A DNA stretch of 64,000 nt from Glaciecola sp. UBA983 (GCA_002292215.1 DBBN01000078.1:5637-69636); one strand, 5' to 3'. Positions 1 through 8,735 are shown, numbered from the stretch's first letter. Translations and numbers: made by a program. The notes: generated by a model from the sequence alone, not told the origin.

Positions 1-320
1 AGCGCATCTAAAAATGGGATAGTATCTTCGCGCAACGTAATGAGATGTTGAATCTCTCGCTTAGCAGAGACAATATCTAAGTCGAGTTTTTCTTGCCAAA
101 AATCTAAACAATACCATTGAATTTCACCAAATACTTTAGCGCATTCAGCGGTCATATAAGCCTTGGTCTGTGCTAGGGGTTGGTTCAATTTCTCCGCTAA
201 TTTTTGCGGTATCACTTCCAACCAAAAATGATTATCAAAGTGCAGATCGAGTAACGTCCCATCCATATCAAGTAACACTGTATCAATTTGTGACCATGGG
301 ACAAGCGGGTCATGTTGCAT
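1..320 (-). CDS. yrfG: GMP/IMP nucleotidase YrfG-like HAD phosphatase (N-terminal part, runs off the window edge)
   Basis: This is the first ~106 codons of a leftward gene whose 3' end lies outside the window. The reverse strand reads from ATG at 320 and has no stop down to base 1. The N terminus carries the HAD motif I, LLDMDGTLLDL, with the two catalytic aspartates. It continues through FDNHFW, a WYCLDFWQEKLDLD stretch and LREDTIPFLDA, all characteristic of the YrfG nucleotidase family, which dephosphorylates GMP and IMP. The gene is divergent from nudE, as in the usual gammaproteobacterial neighbourhood, so both promoters must lie in the 75 bases between them. The family call rests on remembered similarity. 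The C-terminal HAD motifs are not visible. Confidence 0.85.
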   Translation of the reverse strand, partial: MQHDPLVPWSQIDTVLLDMDGTLLDLHFDNHFWLEVIPQKLAEKLNQPLAQTKAYMTAECAKVFGEIQWYCLDFWQEKLDLDIVSAKREIQHLITLREDTIPFLDA

Positions 321-395
321 AACATTTTTCCTTATATCTGCGGGTAAAAAGGGGTATGATAAAACCATTCATTGCTAATGTAACGTAAATCATTG

Positions 396-968
396 ATGAG
401 CAAAATAGATCCCAACAAACCCTTACCCGAAATCACTCATCGCACAATTGTTGCACGGAGTAAATTCTTTCGCATTGAGCAAGTTGATTTAACTTTTTCC
501 AACGGTGCTACACGGCAATTTGAACGCATGGCGGGTAAAGGTCACGGTGCAGTCATGATTGTGCCTTTTTATGATGATGATCATATTTTGCTGATCCGCG
601 AATACGGAGCAGGCACACATCAATACGAATTAGGTTTCCCCAAGGGACTCATTGATGCTGGCGAAACACCGTTTCAAGCTGCTAATCGTGAACTTAAAGA
701 AGAGGCCGGCTATGGTGCCAACGACTTATCTGATCTCATAAATGTGAGTATGGCTCCAACATTTTTTAATGCTAAGATGCATATTGTTATCGCCAGGGAT
801 TTATACCCTGAGCGCCTTGAAGGTGATGAACCAGAGCCGCTTGAGGTTGTTAAATGGCCCTTATCCAATATTGACGAATTATTAGCCAGAGATGATTTTA
901 CCGAAGCACGGAGTATAGCTGCGCTGCTTTTGGTCGATAAACTACACAATACAAATGCTATTAAGTGA
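396..968 (+). CDS. nudE: ADP compounds hydrolase NudE (Nudix)
   Basis: A 190-residue Nudix hydrolase. The Nudix box lies at residues 84-106 (G84, E90, R98, E99, E102, E103, G105), so the Mg-binding glutamates are intact. The preceding LIREYGAGTHQYELGFPKG and the later EGDEPEPL-VKWPL segments match NudE, which cleaves ADP-ribose, NADH and Ap3A. A TTG lies one codon upstream at 393. ATG 396 is chosen because it gives the family start MSK. No strong Shine-Dalgarno sequence is visible. The stop overlaps an in-frame upstream ATG of cysQ, so the two are probably cotranscribed, and both act on small nucleotides. Confidence 0.93.
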   Translation: MSKIDPNKPLPEITHRTIVARSKFFRIEQVDLTFSNGATRQFERMAGKGHGAVMIVPFYDDDHILLIREYGAGTHQYELGFPKGLIDAGETPFQAANRELKEEAGYGANDLSDLINVSMAPTFFNAKMHIVIARDLYPERLEGDEPEPLEVVKWPLSNIDELLARDDFTEARSIAALLLVDKLHNTNAIK

Positions 969-975
969 GCCTTTT

Positions 976-1794
976 ATGCCATATCAACATTTACTTACCA
1001 TTGCTCAAGATGCTGCCAAATTAGCTGGCGAAGCGGTTCTAGAAATCTACGATAGCGGCGATTTTACCGAATATAGCAAAGACGACGATTCACCGGTCAC
1101 CAGTGCGGATTATAGAGCCAATGAAATTATTATGGCGTTACTGGAGCAACATACACCTGATATTCCGATCATGTCCGAAGAAACAGATCAGTTACAATTA
1201 TCTGACCGTGCCGGATGGCAACGCTATTGGCTAATTGACCCTATTGATGGCACTCAAGAATTCATTGCCCGCAGTGGTGATTTCGCTGTCAACATTGCGC
1301 TTATTGAAAATAACGAACCGGTTATTGGTGTGATTTACTGGCCTGCTGGGGAAAGCTTATATTATGCGGTCAAAGGTAAAGGCGCATTTAAATCTTGCGC
1401 AGTCGAAAACAAACAAATTCATGTAAAGACATTTGTCGATCCGGCTAACGATCCCGTTGTTATTGCAATTAGCCGCCGACAAAAACGTGAAAATGTCCTC
1501 AAACGCTTAGATCAAGCCCGCACTTATCAAACGTTACCAGCAGGAAGCTGTTCTCTCAAGGCGTGCTTTATTGCCGAAGGTAAAGCTGACTTCTTCATGC
1601 GTTTAGGCGTGACTGGAGAATGGGATACTGGTGCATCACAATGTATTGTATCTGAAGCTGGTGGGTTAATTCGTTCCGTAGATTTTGAGCCCATGAGTTA
1701 CAATCAACGTGAATCACTCGAAAATCCAAACTTTGTCGTGTTAGGCGATCAATCGGTTGATTGGGAAGCCTTAGTTAACTATTACATTGATTAA
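976..1794 (+). CDS. cysQ: 3'(2'),5'-bisphosphate nucleotidase CysQ
   Basis: A 272-residue inositol-monophosphatase-fold enzyme that converts 3'-phosphoadenosine 5'-phosphate (PAP) to AMP, recycling the by-product of sulfate assimilation. The metal-binding motifs are present: SEE at residues 67-69, DPIDGT at 88-93, and near the C terminus GEWDTGASQ. An ATG at 955 would add seven residues and overlap nudE. ATG 976 is preferred because a GTGAG sits just upstream and the protein then begins at the usual helix (MPYQHLLTIAQDAAKLAG). It follows nudE by 7 bases, indicating one transcript, and is convergent with yheU, whose stop lies at the next base. Confidence 0.93.
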   Translation: MPYQHLLTIAQDAAKLAGEAVLEIYDSGDFTEYSKDDDSPVTSADYRANEIIMALLEQHTPDIPIMSEETDQLQLSDRAGWQRYWLIDPIDGTQEFIARSGDFAVNIALIENNEPVIGVIYWPAGESLYYAVKGKGAFKSCAVENKQIHVKTFVDPANDPVVIAISRRQKRENVLKRLDQARTYQTLPAGSCSLKACFIAEGKADFFMRLGVTGEWDTGASQCIVSEAGGLIRSVDFEPMSYNQRESLENPNFVVLGDQSVDWEALVNYYID

Positions 1795-2013
1795 CTACTC
1801 TTGGTATTCTTGCGCATCTACGATATTAACACTCTCGTATAATTCAGAATACACTAACACCGCTTCACCTGAGCGCAATTTAGCAATCACTTGTTGTACT
1901 TTGGTGTCCAAGGAGACTTCTTCAGCGCCATAATCAGTGCCCTCGCGTAACACATAGGATTCTGCCACACTATACAAGACATCGGCGCTTAGCTCTTGGA
2001 TGGGGATTATCAT
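1795..2013 (-). CDS. yheU: YheU/UPF0270 family protein
   Basis: A 72-residue protein of the UPF0270 family. The conserved core VLREGTDYGAEEVSLDTKVQQV and GEAVLVYSELYESVNI match YheU almost residue for residue. Its function is unknown. The ATG overlaps the yheT stop by four bases (ATGA), and CAGGAG lies at good distance inside the end of yheT, so translation is probably coupled. It is the last gene of the leftward yheS-DUF2390-yheT-yheU block and is convergent with cysQ. Confidence 0.92.
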   Translation of the reverse strand: MIIPIQELSADVLYSVAESYVLREGTDYGAEEVSLDTKVQQVIAKLRSGEAVLVYSELYESVNIVDAQEYQE

Positions 2014-3047
2014 TTTGTTACTCCTGAGTGCGCATTCATATTTTTCTCCGAAGCAAGCTGCTCAGTAATAAATGCTACTAGTCTAGTTCCTAACCATGTT
2101 GATGTAGACCATGGCTTACCTTGTGCAAATCCTACATGTCCGCCGCGTGGACTATATTCATAGGCAACACTGGGCGATAATGCTTGTGCGCCAGGCACTA
2201 CCGCTTGATTCATAAAGGGATCATCCAACGCGTGCAGAACTAACGTCGGTACCGTAATATATTTTAAAAACTGCATCCCAGAGCATTTTTGATAGTAGTC
2301 ATTCGCACTGGCAAAGCCATGCAGTGGAGCCGTAATATTTTCATCGAACTTTTCAAACGTATCCAGATTGTTGATCTGTGATTCATCGATGCGCACTTTA
2401 CCTTTGTAGTCTAATTGAGTGAATTTTTGCCTTAAGGTCGTACGCATGCTGTTAAGCAGCTTACGTTGATATATTTGCGAAAATCCTTCAGATATGGCCT
2501 TAGCACACTCATCTAAACGCAACGGAGCTGACACACTGACACATGCCGAAAAAGGATTATCCACTTTGGTTTCACCGGCTAATTTTAACAGCATATTACC
2601 GCCTAGAGAATACCCAACACCGCATAATGGGATATCAGGATAGCGCTGGCGCAATTGTTCGGTAAACCACAATGCATCCGAAGTTTCACCACTATGATAA
2701 GCTCGATGAGTGCGGTTAGGCTCGCCGCTGCAGCCACGAAAATGCATCAACACCACTTGCCAAGGTTTACCCATACAAGTTTGCACCATATCTTGAATAT
2801 AATGTGAATCTTTAGAGCCTTCTAAGCCATGAAATAATACCACGACCGCTTGGGTCTCTTGCGGCTCGGGTCCCCATGCGAGATCCAAAAAGTCGCCATC
2901 AGGCGTATCTACACGTTCTATTGTCATTGGAACAAGATCCCTTTTCCCAAAAAAACGTGGCCAGATGGTTTGCAAATGTGGATTTTTACACCAAGCAGGT
3001 GCTTGATAGGCGGCTAGATATTTTTGTCCAAATTGTGTGTTAAACAC
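2010..3047 (-). CDS. yheT: YheT-type alpha/beta hydrolase
   Basis: An alpha/beta-hydrolase of the YheT/ABHD1-3 group. It shows NPHLQTIWPRFF near the N terminus, the GLEGS oxyanion region, HFRGCSGEPNR and YHSGETSDA, the nucleophile elbow GYSLGGN, the acid in LDDPFM, and the catalytic histidine in GGHVGF. The substrate is unknown (probably an ester). The start needs a decision: ATG at 3104 overlaps the upstream gene by 65 bases. GTG at 3047 overlaps its stop by only 8 bases (GTGTTTAA) and still contains the whole conserved domain, so I prefer GTG and assume translational coupling. It lies in the leftward operon between the DUF2390 gene and yheU. Confidence 0.88.
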   Translation of the reverse strand: MFNTQFGQKYLAAYQAPAWCKNPHLQTIWPRFFGKRDLVPMTIERVDTPDGDFLDLAWGPEPQETQAVVVLFHGLEGSKDSHYIQDMVQTCMGKPWQVVLMHFRGCSGEPNRTHRAYHSGETSDALWFTEQLRQRYPDIPLCGVGYSLGGNMLLKLAGETKVDNPFSACVSVSAPLRLDECAKAISEGFSQIYQRKLLNSMRTTLRQKFTQLDYKGKVRIDESQINNLDTFEKFDENITAPLHGFASANDYYQKCSGMQFLKYITVPTLVLHALDDPFMNQAVVPGAQALSPSVAYEYSPRGGHVGFAQGKPWSTSTWLGTRLVAFITEQLASEKNMNAHSGVTK

Positions 3048-3606
3048 TAGGCAATGCTCGCTGTGCGATAGATTCAATGTCTTTGCTAAGGGCGATAGCG
3101 CCATTTTTCAAGGCTTGATCCGAAATGTTATTGGCAATGTGCCCGTGCAAATATAACCGAGTTTGCTGTAAGCGTATGTCTTTGTCGTTACCGTCATTAG
3201 TATCAAGCGGTTGATCGTTAAGATGGGTTAATGCCCATTGAATAATCGCTTCTTGCTGTCTTTGCTCCGCAGCAAGCTCAGTGCTCAGAGCTGCTTTATA
3301 GTCTGTGGAGGATTTATCGCTGTGCGCTAAGCGAACTTGACGAATCGGAGCAACATCGTTGTCATGGGAATGCACAATTACCGTATTGAGTTGTTGTAGG
3401 TTGTCCGCCGATAATACTCGATATCCACGCACATCACACCAAATCGCAAATAGCAGCCCGTTAACATGCCCATGATATTGGTCTTGCCAGGCTATGCAAT
3501 GTGCTTGCATATTCGGTAGTCCATATACCTTTCCCGAGAACGCCCAGAAGTCATCGACCCAGATTTTGAGCACCGATATATTGTGATTAATATTAGCAGA
3601 AGACAT
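3040..3606 (-). CDS. TIGR02444/DUF2390 family protein
   Basis: A 188-residue protein of the TIGR02444 (DUF2390) family. The N-terminal pattern with DDFWAFSGKVYGLPNMQAHC followed by CIAWQDQYHGHVNGLLFAIW is typical. The middle of the protein is variable and polar. The family occurs next to yheS in Alteromonadales, Pseudomonas and Vibrio relatives and has no established function. Its ATG overlaps the yheS stop by one base (TAATG), so it is tightly coupled to the ABC-F gene. The family assignment is from memory of the N-terminal motif. Confidence 0.78.
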   Translation of the reverse strand: MSSANINHNISVLKIWVDDFWAFSGKVYGLPNMQAHCIAWQDQYHGHVNGLLFAIWCDVRGYRVLSADNLQQLNTVIVHSHDNDVAPIRQVRLAHSDKSSTDYKAALSTELAAEQRQQEAIIQWALTHLNDQPLDTNDGNDKDIRLQQTRLYLHGHIANNISDQALKNGAIALSKDIESIAQRALPSV

Positions 3607-5546
3607 TAAGCAAACTGCTCATCAAATTCGGTTTGCGCTTCTTCTAGTGCTTCTTGGGCTTCGCACCATGTTTCTTCGGCATTATCGTGTGCTTGTGTAC
3701 TACTTGCTTGATCAGAAAGTAACATTTTGAGCTGTGCCTTTTGGCTATCTTCATAAACAGTAGGATCGCTTAACGCAGCTTCAATCTGAGTTAATTTTGC
3801 TTGTGCGCGTTCCATTGCTTGTTCACTTTGGGTGATTTGTTTTCTTAAGGCCGCTGTCGCTTTTCGAAATTCGGCTTCTAAGCGTTTTTGAGTTTTACGA
3901 TCCACCGCAGTCGTATTACTGCTGTTAGCCTCATTCGGTGTCGATTGTTTGGCATTATCGGCCTGGCGCTCTTTTTTAGTTTCGTTTAATACCCATTGGG
4001 TATAGTCATCCAAATCACCACTAAATACCGCGACTTCTCCGGCATCAACCAAGTAAAAATCTTCGCACACCGACGCTAATAATGTTCGGTCATGTGATAC
4101 CAACACCATCGCACCGGTAAACCCTTGTAACGCAAAATTCAGCGCATCTCGCATTTCAAGATCCAAGTGGTTTGTCGGCTCATCAAGCAATAACAAATTG
4201 GGTTTGCGATATACAATCAGCGCTAAAGCTAAGCGGGCTTTTTCACCACCAGACATTGGCTTAACGATACTGGTTGCTTCGTCACCATGAAAGCCAAATC
4301 CCCCTAAATAATCACGTAAGGCTTGCTCCGTCGCAGCACGATCGATGTGTTGTAAATGCGACAATGGCGACCCTGCCATATCTAACGTATCCACTTGATG
4401 CTGAGCAAAATAACCGATATCTAAGCCTTGTGAGGTCGTGTATTCACCGCTCATAGGCTGGTGTGCTTGGGCTAATAACTTAATTAAGGTCGATTTACCT
4501 GCGCCATTACGTCCGAGCAAACCGATACGACTACCAGGCACCAAATTAAGTTTAACCTCATGGAGGATTACATTATCGCCATAACCAATTTTGACTTTTT
4601 CCATTGCAACTAATGGATTGGGTAATTTAGCCGGCGGCAAAAACTCAAAACTAAAGGCACTTTGGGCATGCACAGGAGCAATTTCTTGCATTTTTTCTAG
4701 CTGCTTAATTCGGCTCTGTGCTTGTTTAGCTTTACTCGCTTTGGCTTTGAAACGATCGATAAACGATTGTAAATGGGCGGTTTTGGCTTGTTGTTTGGTG
4801 TATTCTAACTGTTGTAAACGCAAGCGTTCAGAACGTTGACGTTGATAACTCGTATAATTCCCTTTGTAATGCAGCAATTTTGCAGATTCAAAGGACAGGA
4901 CATGTTGCGCTATCGCATCGATAAAGGATTTATCATGTGAAATAAGCAGCAAGGTACCCGGGTATTTTTGTAACCATTTCTCTAGCCAAATAACAGCGTC
5001 TAAATCTAAATGGTTGGTCGGCTCATCTAGTAACAAAATATCCGATGGACATAATAGTGCTTGCGCTAGGTTTAAGCGCATGCGCCAACCACCTGAGAAA
5101 TCACTAACAGATCGCGTCAATGCTTCGTTATTAAAACCTAGCCCTGCTAAAATAGTCGCTGCGCGGGCTTGCACATCGTAGGCACCGGCATCTTGTAATT
5201 GAGCATGTAATTGACCAATTAATTCACCTTTTTCTTGTTGTTCAGCTGTCGCTAATTGCGATTGCAACGTCATCAAGTGTTTATCACCACTAATGACATA
5301 ATCAAGTGCAGGCTCATCAGTATTAGGAGTATGCTGGGCGACCGCAACCATGCGCCATTCTTTAGGGATGTGGTATGAACCCGTCTCTAAGGTCAGTTGC
5401 TGTTGCAGTAACGCAAATAAGCTAGATTTACCACACCCGTTAGCACCAATAATGGCACATTTTTGACCGGGGAAAATATCTAAACTGCTAGGCTCAAGTA
5501 AGGTTTTCGTGCCTCGCATAAAAGAGATATTGTTAAGTTTGATCAT
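3606..5546 (-). CDS. yheS: ABC-F family ATPase YheS
   Basis: A 646-residue soluble ABC-F protein with two nucleotide-binding domains and no membrane segment. Domain 1 has Walker A GANGCGKS (residues 34-41), signature SGGWRMRLNLAQAL and Walker B ILLLDEPTNHLD. An arginine/lysine-rich P-site linker follows (QSFIDRFKAKASKAKQAQSRIKQLEK). Domain 2 has GRNGAGKS, SGGEKARLALAL and LLLLDEPTNHLD. The last ~100 residues form a charged coiled coil, as in YheS/Uup-type ABC-F proteins. ABC-F proteins act on the ribosome rather than in transport, and YheS is linked to rescue of particular stalls. It is the first gene of the leftward operon, divergent from yheV across 194 bases. Confidence 0.93.
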   Translation of the reverse strand: MIKLNNISFMRGTKTLLEPSSLDIFPGQKCAIIGANGCGKSSLFALLQQQLTLETGSYHIPKEWRMVAVAQHTPNTDEPALDYVISGDKHLMTLQSQLATAEQQEKGELIGQLHAQLQDAGAYDVQARAATILAGLGFNNEALTRSVSDFSGGWRMRLNLAQALLCPSDILLLDEPTNHLDLDAVIWLEKWLQKYPGTLLLISHDKSFIDAIAQHVLSFESAKLLHYKGNYTSYQRQRSERLRLQQLEYTKQQAKTAHLQSFIDRFKAKASKAKQAQSRIKQLEKMQEIAPVHAQSAFSFEFLPPAKLPNPLVAMEKVKIGYGDNVILHEVKLNLVPGSRIGLLGRNGAGKSTLIKLLAQAHQPMSGEYTTSQGLDIGYFAQHQVDTLDMAGSPLSHLQHIDRAATEQALRDYLGGFGFHGDEATSIVKPMSGGEKARLALALIVYRKPNLLLLDEPTNHLDLEMRDALNFALQGFTGAMVLVSHDRTLLASVCEDFYLVDAGEVAVFSGDLDDYTQWVLNETKKERQADNAKQSTPNEANSSNTTAVDRKTQKRLEAEFRKATAALRKQITQSEQAMERAQAKLTQIEAALSDPTVYEDSQKAQLKMLLSDQASSTQAHDNAEETWCEAQEALEEAQTEFDEQFA

Positions 5547-5740
5547 AAATAAAGATTTCGGTGCCGGTAATGAATTCGCGCAGCATTATAGCATTATGCG
5601 CATTATACGTACCACCACTGACTCACATTTAACATCAGATCAGATCGACATATAGGTTAATATTAATTGCAGTAACCTAATTATGCGCTTTTCACGTATA
5701 ATAAATAGAATTAAATCTCCTTTAAAACTAGGTAAACGTG

Positions 5741-5944
5741 ATGACTAATAAACTACGTAAACGCTTCATTGCAGGTGCAACCTGTCCAAAATGTAAATCC
5801 ATAGACTCCATCATGTTGTATTTTGAAAACAACGTCGAAAAGCTCCAATGTGTCAAATGTGATTATAAAGATGTGCAGTCAGCTACGGATGTGTCAGCAC
5901 AAGTAGTCACTTCAGCCGATGTCATTGGGGTATTTAAGCCGTAA
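5741..5944 (+). CDS. yheV: YheV-type zinc ribbon protein
   Basis: A 67-residue protein with one zinc ribbon: CPKC near residue 16 and CVKC near residue 41. The conserved ends are RKRFIAGA before the first knuckle and a VIGVFKP C terminus, both typical of the YheV family. Function is unknown, and a metal-binding or ribosome-associated role would be conjecture. An in-frame GTG lies one codon upstream at 5738. ATG 5741 is chosen because AGGTAA sits at suitable distance. It is divergent from yheS, as in other gammaproteobacteria. Confidence 0.87.
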   Translation: MTNKLRKRFIAGATCPKCKSIDSIMLYFENNVEKLQCVKCDYKDVQSATDVSAQVVTSADVIGVFKP

Positions 5945-6057
5945 TTAATGCTTTGTGTTTAGATTGATTACAGGCTAAGCTAAGTAAACGCAGTTTCTTT
6001 ACACTGTCGCTACATATTTTTAACAATGTCAATCACACGTATTTTCGAGAAGGATCA

Positions 6058-6297
6058 ATGCCTATGCCATTTAATACTGAATTAACCGCAGAACTAAACC
6101 TTATCCTTAAGTTTCCCAGCACGAGTTTAATGCAAGGACTCAAGATCCATCATGATGCAAGTCCTGACGTGATCGCAGCAGCAAAACGATTATTTGATAA
6201 AGGGATTGTCACGCAAGCGGATGGTGGTTATTTAACAAATTTAGGCTACGATTTAGCTGATCATGCCAAAGTCATTCAAGCTGCATTAGAGCATTAA
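6058..6297 (+). CDS. TIGR02647 (DUF2375) family protein
   Basis: A 79-residue protein that I recognise as the TIGR02647/DUF2375 family. It has FNTELTAELNLI at the start, IHHDASPDVIAAAKRLFDKGI in the middle and GGYLTNLGYDLADHA towards the end. The pattern resembles a small winged-helix-like fold, and DNA binding has been suggested but is not established. GAAGGA precedes ATG 6058. A second ATG two codons later (6064) is an alternative start. It converges on slyX and its stop overlaps the slyX stop by four bases. Confidence 0.8.
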   Translation: MPMPFNTELTAELNLILKFPSTSLMQGLKIHHDASPDVIAAAKRLFDKGIVTQADGGYLTNLGYDLADHAKVIQAALEH

Positions 6298-6506
6298 TAG
6301 TGTGGAGGTGGAGCTTCTTCATCTTGAGTTGCAATATTTGATGGTTGCATCGATTTAAGACGTTCCACCATGTGATTCATTTTATAGGTCATTTGTGCAA
6401 GTTGCTGTTGCTGCTGTGATAATGCATCATTAAGCGACTCTATAGTATCATCTTGAAACGCAACCTTACTTTCCAGATCCACGATGCGCAAATCTAGTTC
6501 ATTCAT
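6294..6506 (-). CDS. slyX: SlyX family protein
   Basis: A 70-residue coiled-coil protein. NELDLRIVDLESKVAFQDDTIESLNDAL and the C-terminal EEAPPPHY tail are diagnostic of SlyX. Its function is unclear; it was named for lysis suppression and usually lies divergent from fkpA. Upstream in-frame ATGs exist, for example at 6566 in a repetitive MTKNMTKAMTT stretch with a distant AGG. ATG 6506 is chosen because it gives the normal ~70-residue SlyX, but its Shine-Dalgarno sequence is poor and the longer start cannot be excluded. Here a WD40 lipoprotein gene separates it from the FKBP gene. Confidence 0.82.
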   Translation of the reverse strand: MNELDLRIVDLESKVAFQDDTIESLNDALSQQQQQLAQMTYKMNHMVERLKSMQPSNIATQDEEAPPPHY

Positions 6507-6628
6507 TAATTGCGCAGTCAAAACGGATGGAACTGTTGTCATGGCTTTTGTCATGTTCTTTGTCATGGTTGATAAACCTAATAATATCGATAACGGTAGT
6601 TTACCATTAACCCGATAGGATAGTACAT

Positions 6629-7639
6629 TTACGGTGTCGGTAAATTCCACACTTCAGCATAGCCGCTCGAACTCAATGACATCATCTGCTGTTCATCCAA
6701 GTAATCTACACCATGTACCATTGCTGTTGGCATTGTAGCCTCGGGGCGAATACCGACTTTATATTGCTTCACTCGTTCACCACTTACTACATCCCACAAG
6801 TCCAATGAACGCGAAGGCGAGCCAGTCAGCAAGTACTTACCATCTTGACTAAATTTGCCTGCAGTTAATATTTTTTGTCGTTCAAAATATTCTAATTCAG
6901 AGATTTTTAGTCCCGTTGTCAAATCCCAAATAATGGATTGGTCTTTACTATCTGCAGTTAATGCATAACGCCCATATTCATCCAACAATACCGTCGATAC
7001 ACGACTGGTATGGCGAAACGTATATACAATTTGCCCTGTACGAGTATCCCATAAATACGCCACATAATCGTTTCCGCCAGTTAGCGCATAATTTCCGTTA
7101 GGTGATAAATCCACACTGTTGATTTTTTCACTGTGACCTAAAAACTCCAACCGCCGCCCAGTTTGAGGCTCTATGTACATGACCTTACCGTTACTTTTCC
7201 CGATCAGGATGGCTAAACCTTTGTTACTGACCGCGATATCGCGAATACTTGATTCATCGATCCGCCAAAACCCAACCGGCTCTCCCACAGTCAAATCCCA
7301 CAAGCCAAATGCCTCTTGATCTGCACTCAGCAGATATAGACCGTCATAACTAATATCTAAATTAGTGACTAGGTTATCTCCTTCTCCAGCATGGCGAAAA
7401 TTAAACTTTTGACGATTTTGTTGCAACGACCAGACAGAAATTCCGTTATTAATACTCGAAACAACCGAAAGATTAGCTTTAGCATTAATATCAGCAGCCA
7501 GAGCGCCCCCGACGGATTGATCGGTTTGTCCTGTAGATTCCGTTTCGGCAAGCCCGCAACCACTGAGCCAGATTGTAAATAAAACCAACAAAATAGGCTT
7601 AAATGGTTGGAAAATGGAACTTTTTAAAGTAGATTGCAT
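6629..7639 (-). CDS. WD40-repeat lipoprotein
   Basis: A 336-residue exported protein. It begins with a basic stretch and a hydrophobic segment ending in lipobox LSGC (Cys about 28), so it is predicted to be lipidated. The mature part is a run of WD40 repeats with recognisable units such as AFGLWDLTVGE, YALTGGNDYVAYLWDTRTGQ, SIIWDLTTGL and SLDLWDVVSGE, enough for one beta-propeller. The partner and role are unknown; such propellers are usually protein-binding scaffolds. GTG at 7648 is an alternative start three codons upstream, and neither has a clear Shine-Dalgarno. It sits between slyX and the FKBP gene, which are direct neighbours in many relatives, and reads in the same direction as slyX. 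Confidence 0.85.
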   Translation of the reverse strand: MQSTLKSSIFQPFKPILLVLFTIWLSGCGLAETESTGQTDQSVGGALAADINAKANLSVVSSINNGISVWSLQQNRQKFNFRHAGEGDNLVTNLDISYDGLYLLSADQEAFGLWDLTVGEPVGFWRIDESSIRDIAVSNKGLAILIGKSNGKVMYIEPQTGRRLEFLGHSEKINSVDLSPNGNYALTGGNDYVAYLWDTRTGQIVYTFRHTSRVSTVLLDEYGRYALTADSKDQSIIWDLTTGLKISELEYFERQKILTAGKFSQDGKYLLTGSPSRSLDLWDVVSGERVKQYKVGIRPEATMPTAMVHGVDYLDEQQMMSLSSSGYAEVWNLPTP

Positions 7640-7712
7640 CAATACCACGCTAACTTATTTTACTGGGTGTATATTTACCCAACCCATCCCCACATAATGG
7701 AGAATTATTATA

Positions 7713-8471
7713 ATGAAACAGTCTTTAGCTGCCATCGCAGTCTTATCAGTATTAGGTTTAACGGCCTGTGGCGAACAAACTGAAGCAACAACTACTTCGC
7801 CTGAGACACAAGCAACTTCAGCAGCAAGTTTAGAAACTCCGGTTGCACGTCAATCGTATTCGATTGGTGCAAGCATGGGATCATTTGCATTAAGCCGTCA
7901 AAAGCAACTGGTTGAACTCGATATGACACTGGATATGGAAATCGTTCGTCAAGGTTTTAACGATGCATTAAATGGTCAACCCGCGCTAAGCTTAGAAGAA
8001 ATGCAAACTATTATCCGTAATTCAGACCAAGAAGTTCGTGCTAAACAAGAAGCTGCTGCTACGGTTAGTGCACAACAAAACGTGGATGCCGGCAAGGCAT
8101 TTTTAGCTGAAAACGCAGCCAAAGAAGGCGTTACGGTTACCGAATCTGGCTTACAATATGAAGTATTGGTAGAAGGCACTGGCGTTAAACCATTAGCAAC
8201 GGATACAGTAAAAGTACATTACAAAGGCACATTGATTGATGGTACTGAGTTTGATTCATCATACTCACGTGGTGAACCCGCTGAATTTCCATTAAACCGT
8301 GTCATTCCAGGTTGGACTGAAGGCGTTCAACTTATGAGTGAAGGAAGTAAGTTTAAGTTCGTTATTCCGTCTGAACTTGCCTACGGTGAACGCGCAACAG
8401 GAAGCATTACTCCAAATTCAACATTGGTATTTGAAGTTGAATTATTAGACGTTTTAAACGACGAAGAGTAA
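7713..8471 (+). CDS. fkpA: FKBP-type peptidyl-prolyl isomerase, lipoprotein (FkpA/Mip-like)
   Basis: A 252-residue exported isomerase. The signal peptide ends in lipobox LTAC (Cys19), so it is predicted to be lipidated, unlike the soluble periplasmic E. coli FkpA. After a Thr/Ala-rich spacer comes the dimerisation region, starting SYSIGASMGSFALSRQ and rich in alpha-helix. The FKBP domain fills the last ~110 residues, with VKVHYKGTLIDGTEFDSSYSRGEPAEFPLNRVI and IPSELAYGERATG containing the active-site aromatic and aspartate residues. It should catalyse proline isomerisation and chaperone envelope proteins. GGAGAA lies just upstream of ATG 7713. A clear terminator follows at 8555. The symbol is by family; a Mip-like name is equally possible. 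Confidence 0.88.
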   Translation: MKQSLAAIAVLSVLGLTACGEQTEATTTSPETQATSAASLETPVARQSYSIGASMGSFALSRQKQLVELDMTLDMEIVRQGFNDALNGQPALSLEEMQTIIRNSDQEVRAKQEAAATVSAQQNVDAGKAFLAENAAKEGVTVTESGLQYEVLVEGTGVKPLATDTVKVHYKGTLIDGTEFDSSYSRGEPAEFPLNRVIPGWTEGVQLMSEGSKFKFVIPSELAYGERATGSITPNSTLVFEVELLDVLNDEE

Positions 8472-8554
8472 GGTTAAACGATTAGAGTTAGATTTGCGCT
8501 ATAGCGCAGTTCTACCCACTAGTCGATAGAATCACAATGCTCACTAATTAGACA

Positions 8555-8581
8555 AACCCATTACGCGTTAATGGGTTTTTT
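8555..8581 (+). terminator. Rho-independent terminator after the FKBP gene
   Basis: Perfect 9-base stem AACCCATTA (8555-8563) with TAATGGGTT (8569-8577), five-base loop, running into a T tract. It lies 84 bases past the FKBP stop and separates it from the bufferin operon. Confidence 0.85.
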
Positions 8582-8598
8582 ATATCCTTTAGTTAACC

Positions 8599-8666
8599 CA
8601 TTGATTGGTTATATTTTTGCTTAATCAATGAAAGATAATTGGTAAAGTATCGGTCTTAATTATAGT
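8599..8666 (+). promoter_or_regulatory. Predicted promoter and upstream dyad of the bufferin operon
   Basis: A -35-like TTGGTA (8639-8644) and -10-like TATAGT (8661-8666) are separated by 16 bases, about 70 bases upstream of bufA. Directly upstream is a perfect 8-base inverted repeat, CATTGATT (8599-8606) and AATCAATG (8623-8630), in a position suited to an activator. Neither element has been tested, and the bound regulator is unknown. Confidence 0.4.
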
Positions 8667-8735
8667 TATTGGGCTGCATACCTAATATTCGCTTTGTACT
8701 TACGTATATTTAATATTGAAAAAAGGAAGACCATT

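Noticed and set aside
4591..4839. Open frame opposite yheS and other long frames opposite real genes
   Set aside because: They lie antisense to strongly conserved coding sequence, lack ribosome sites and match no family.
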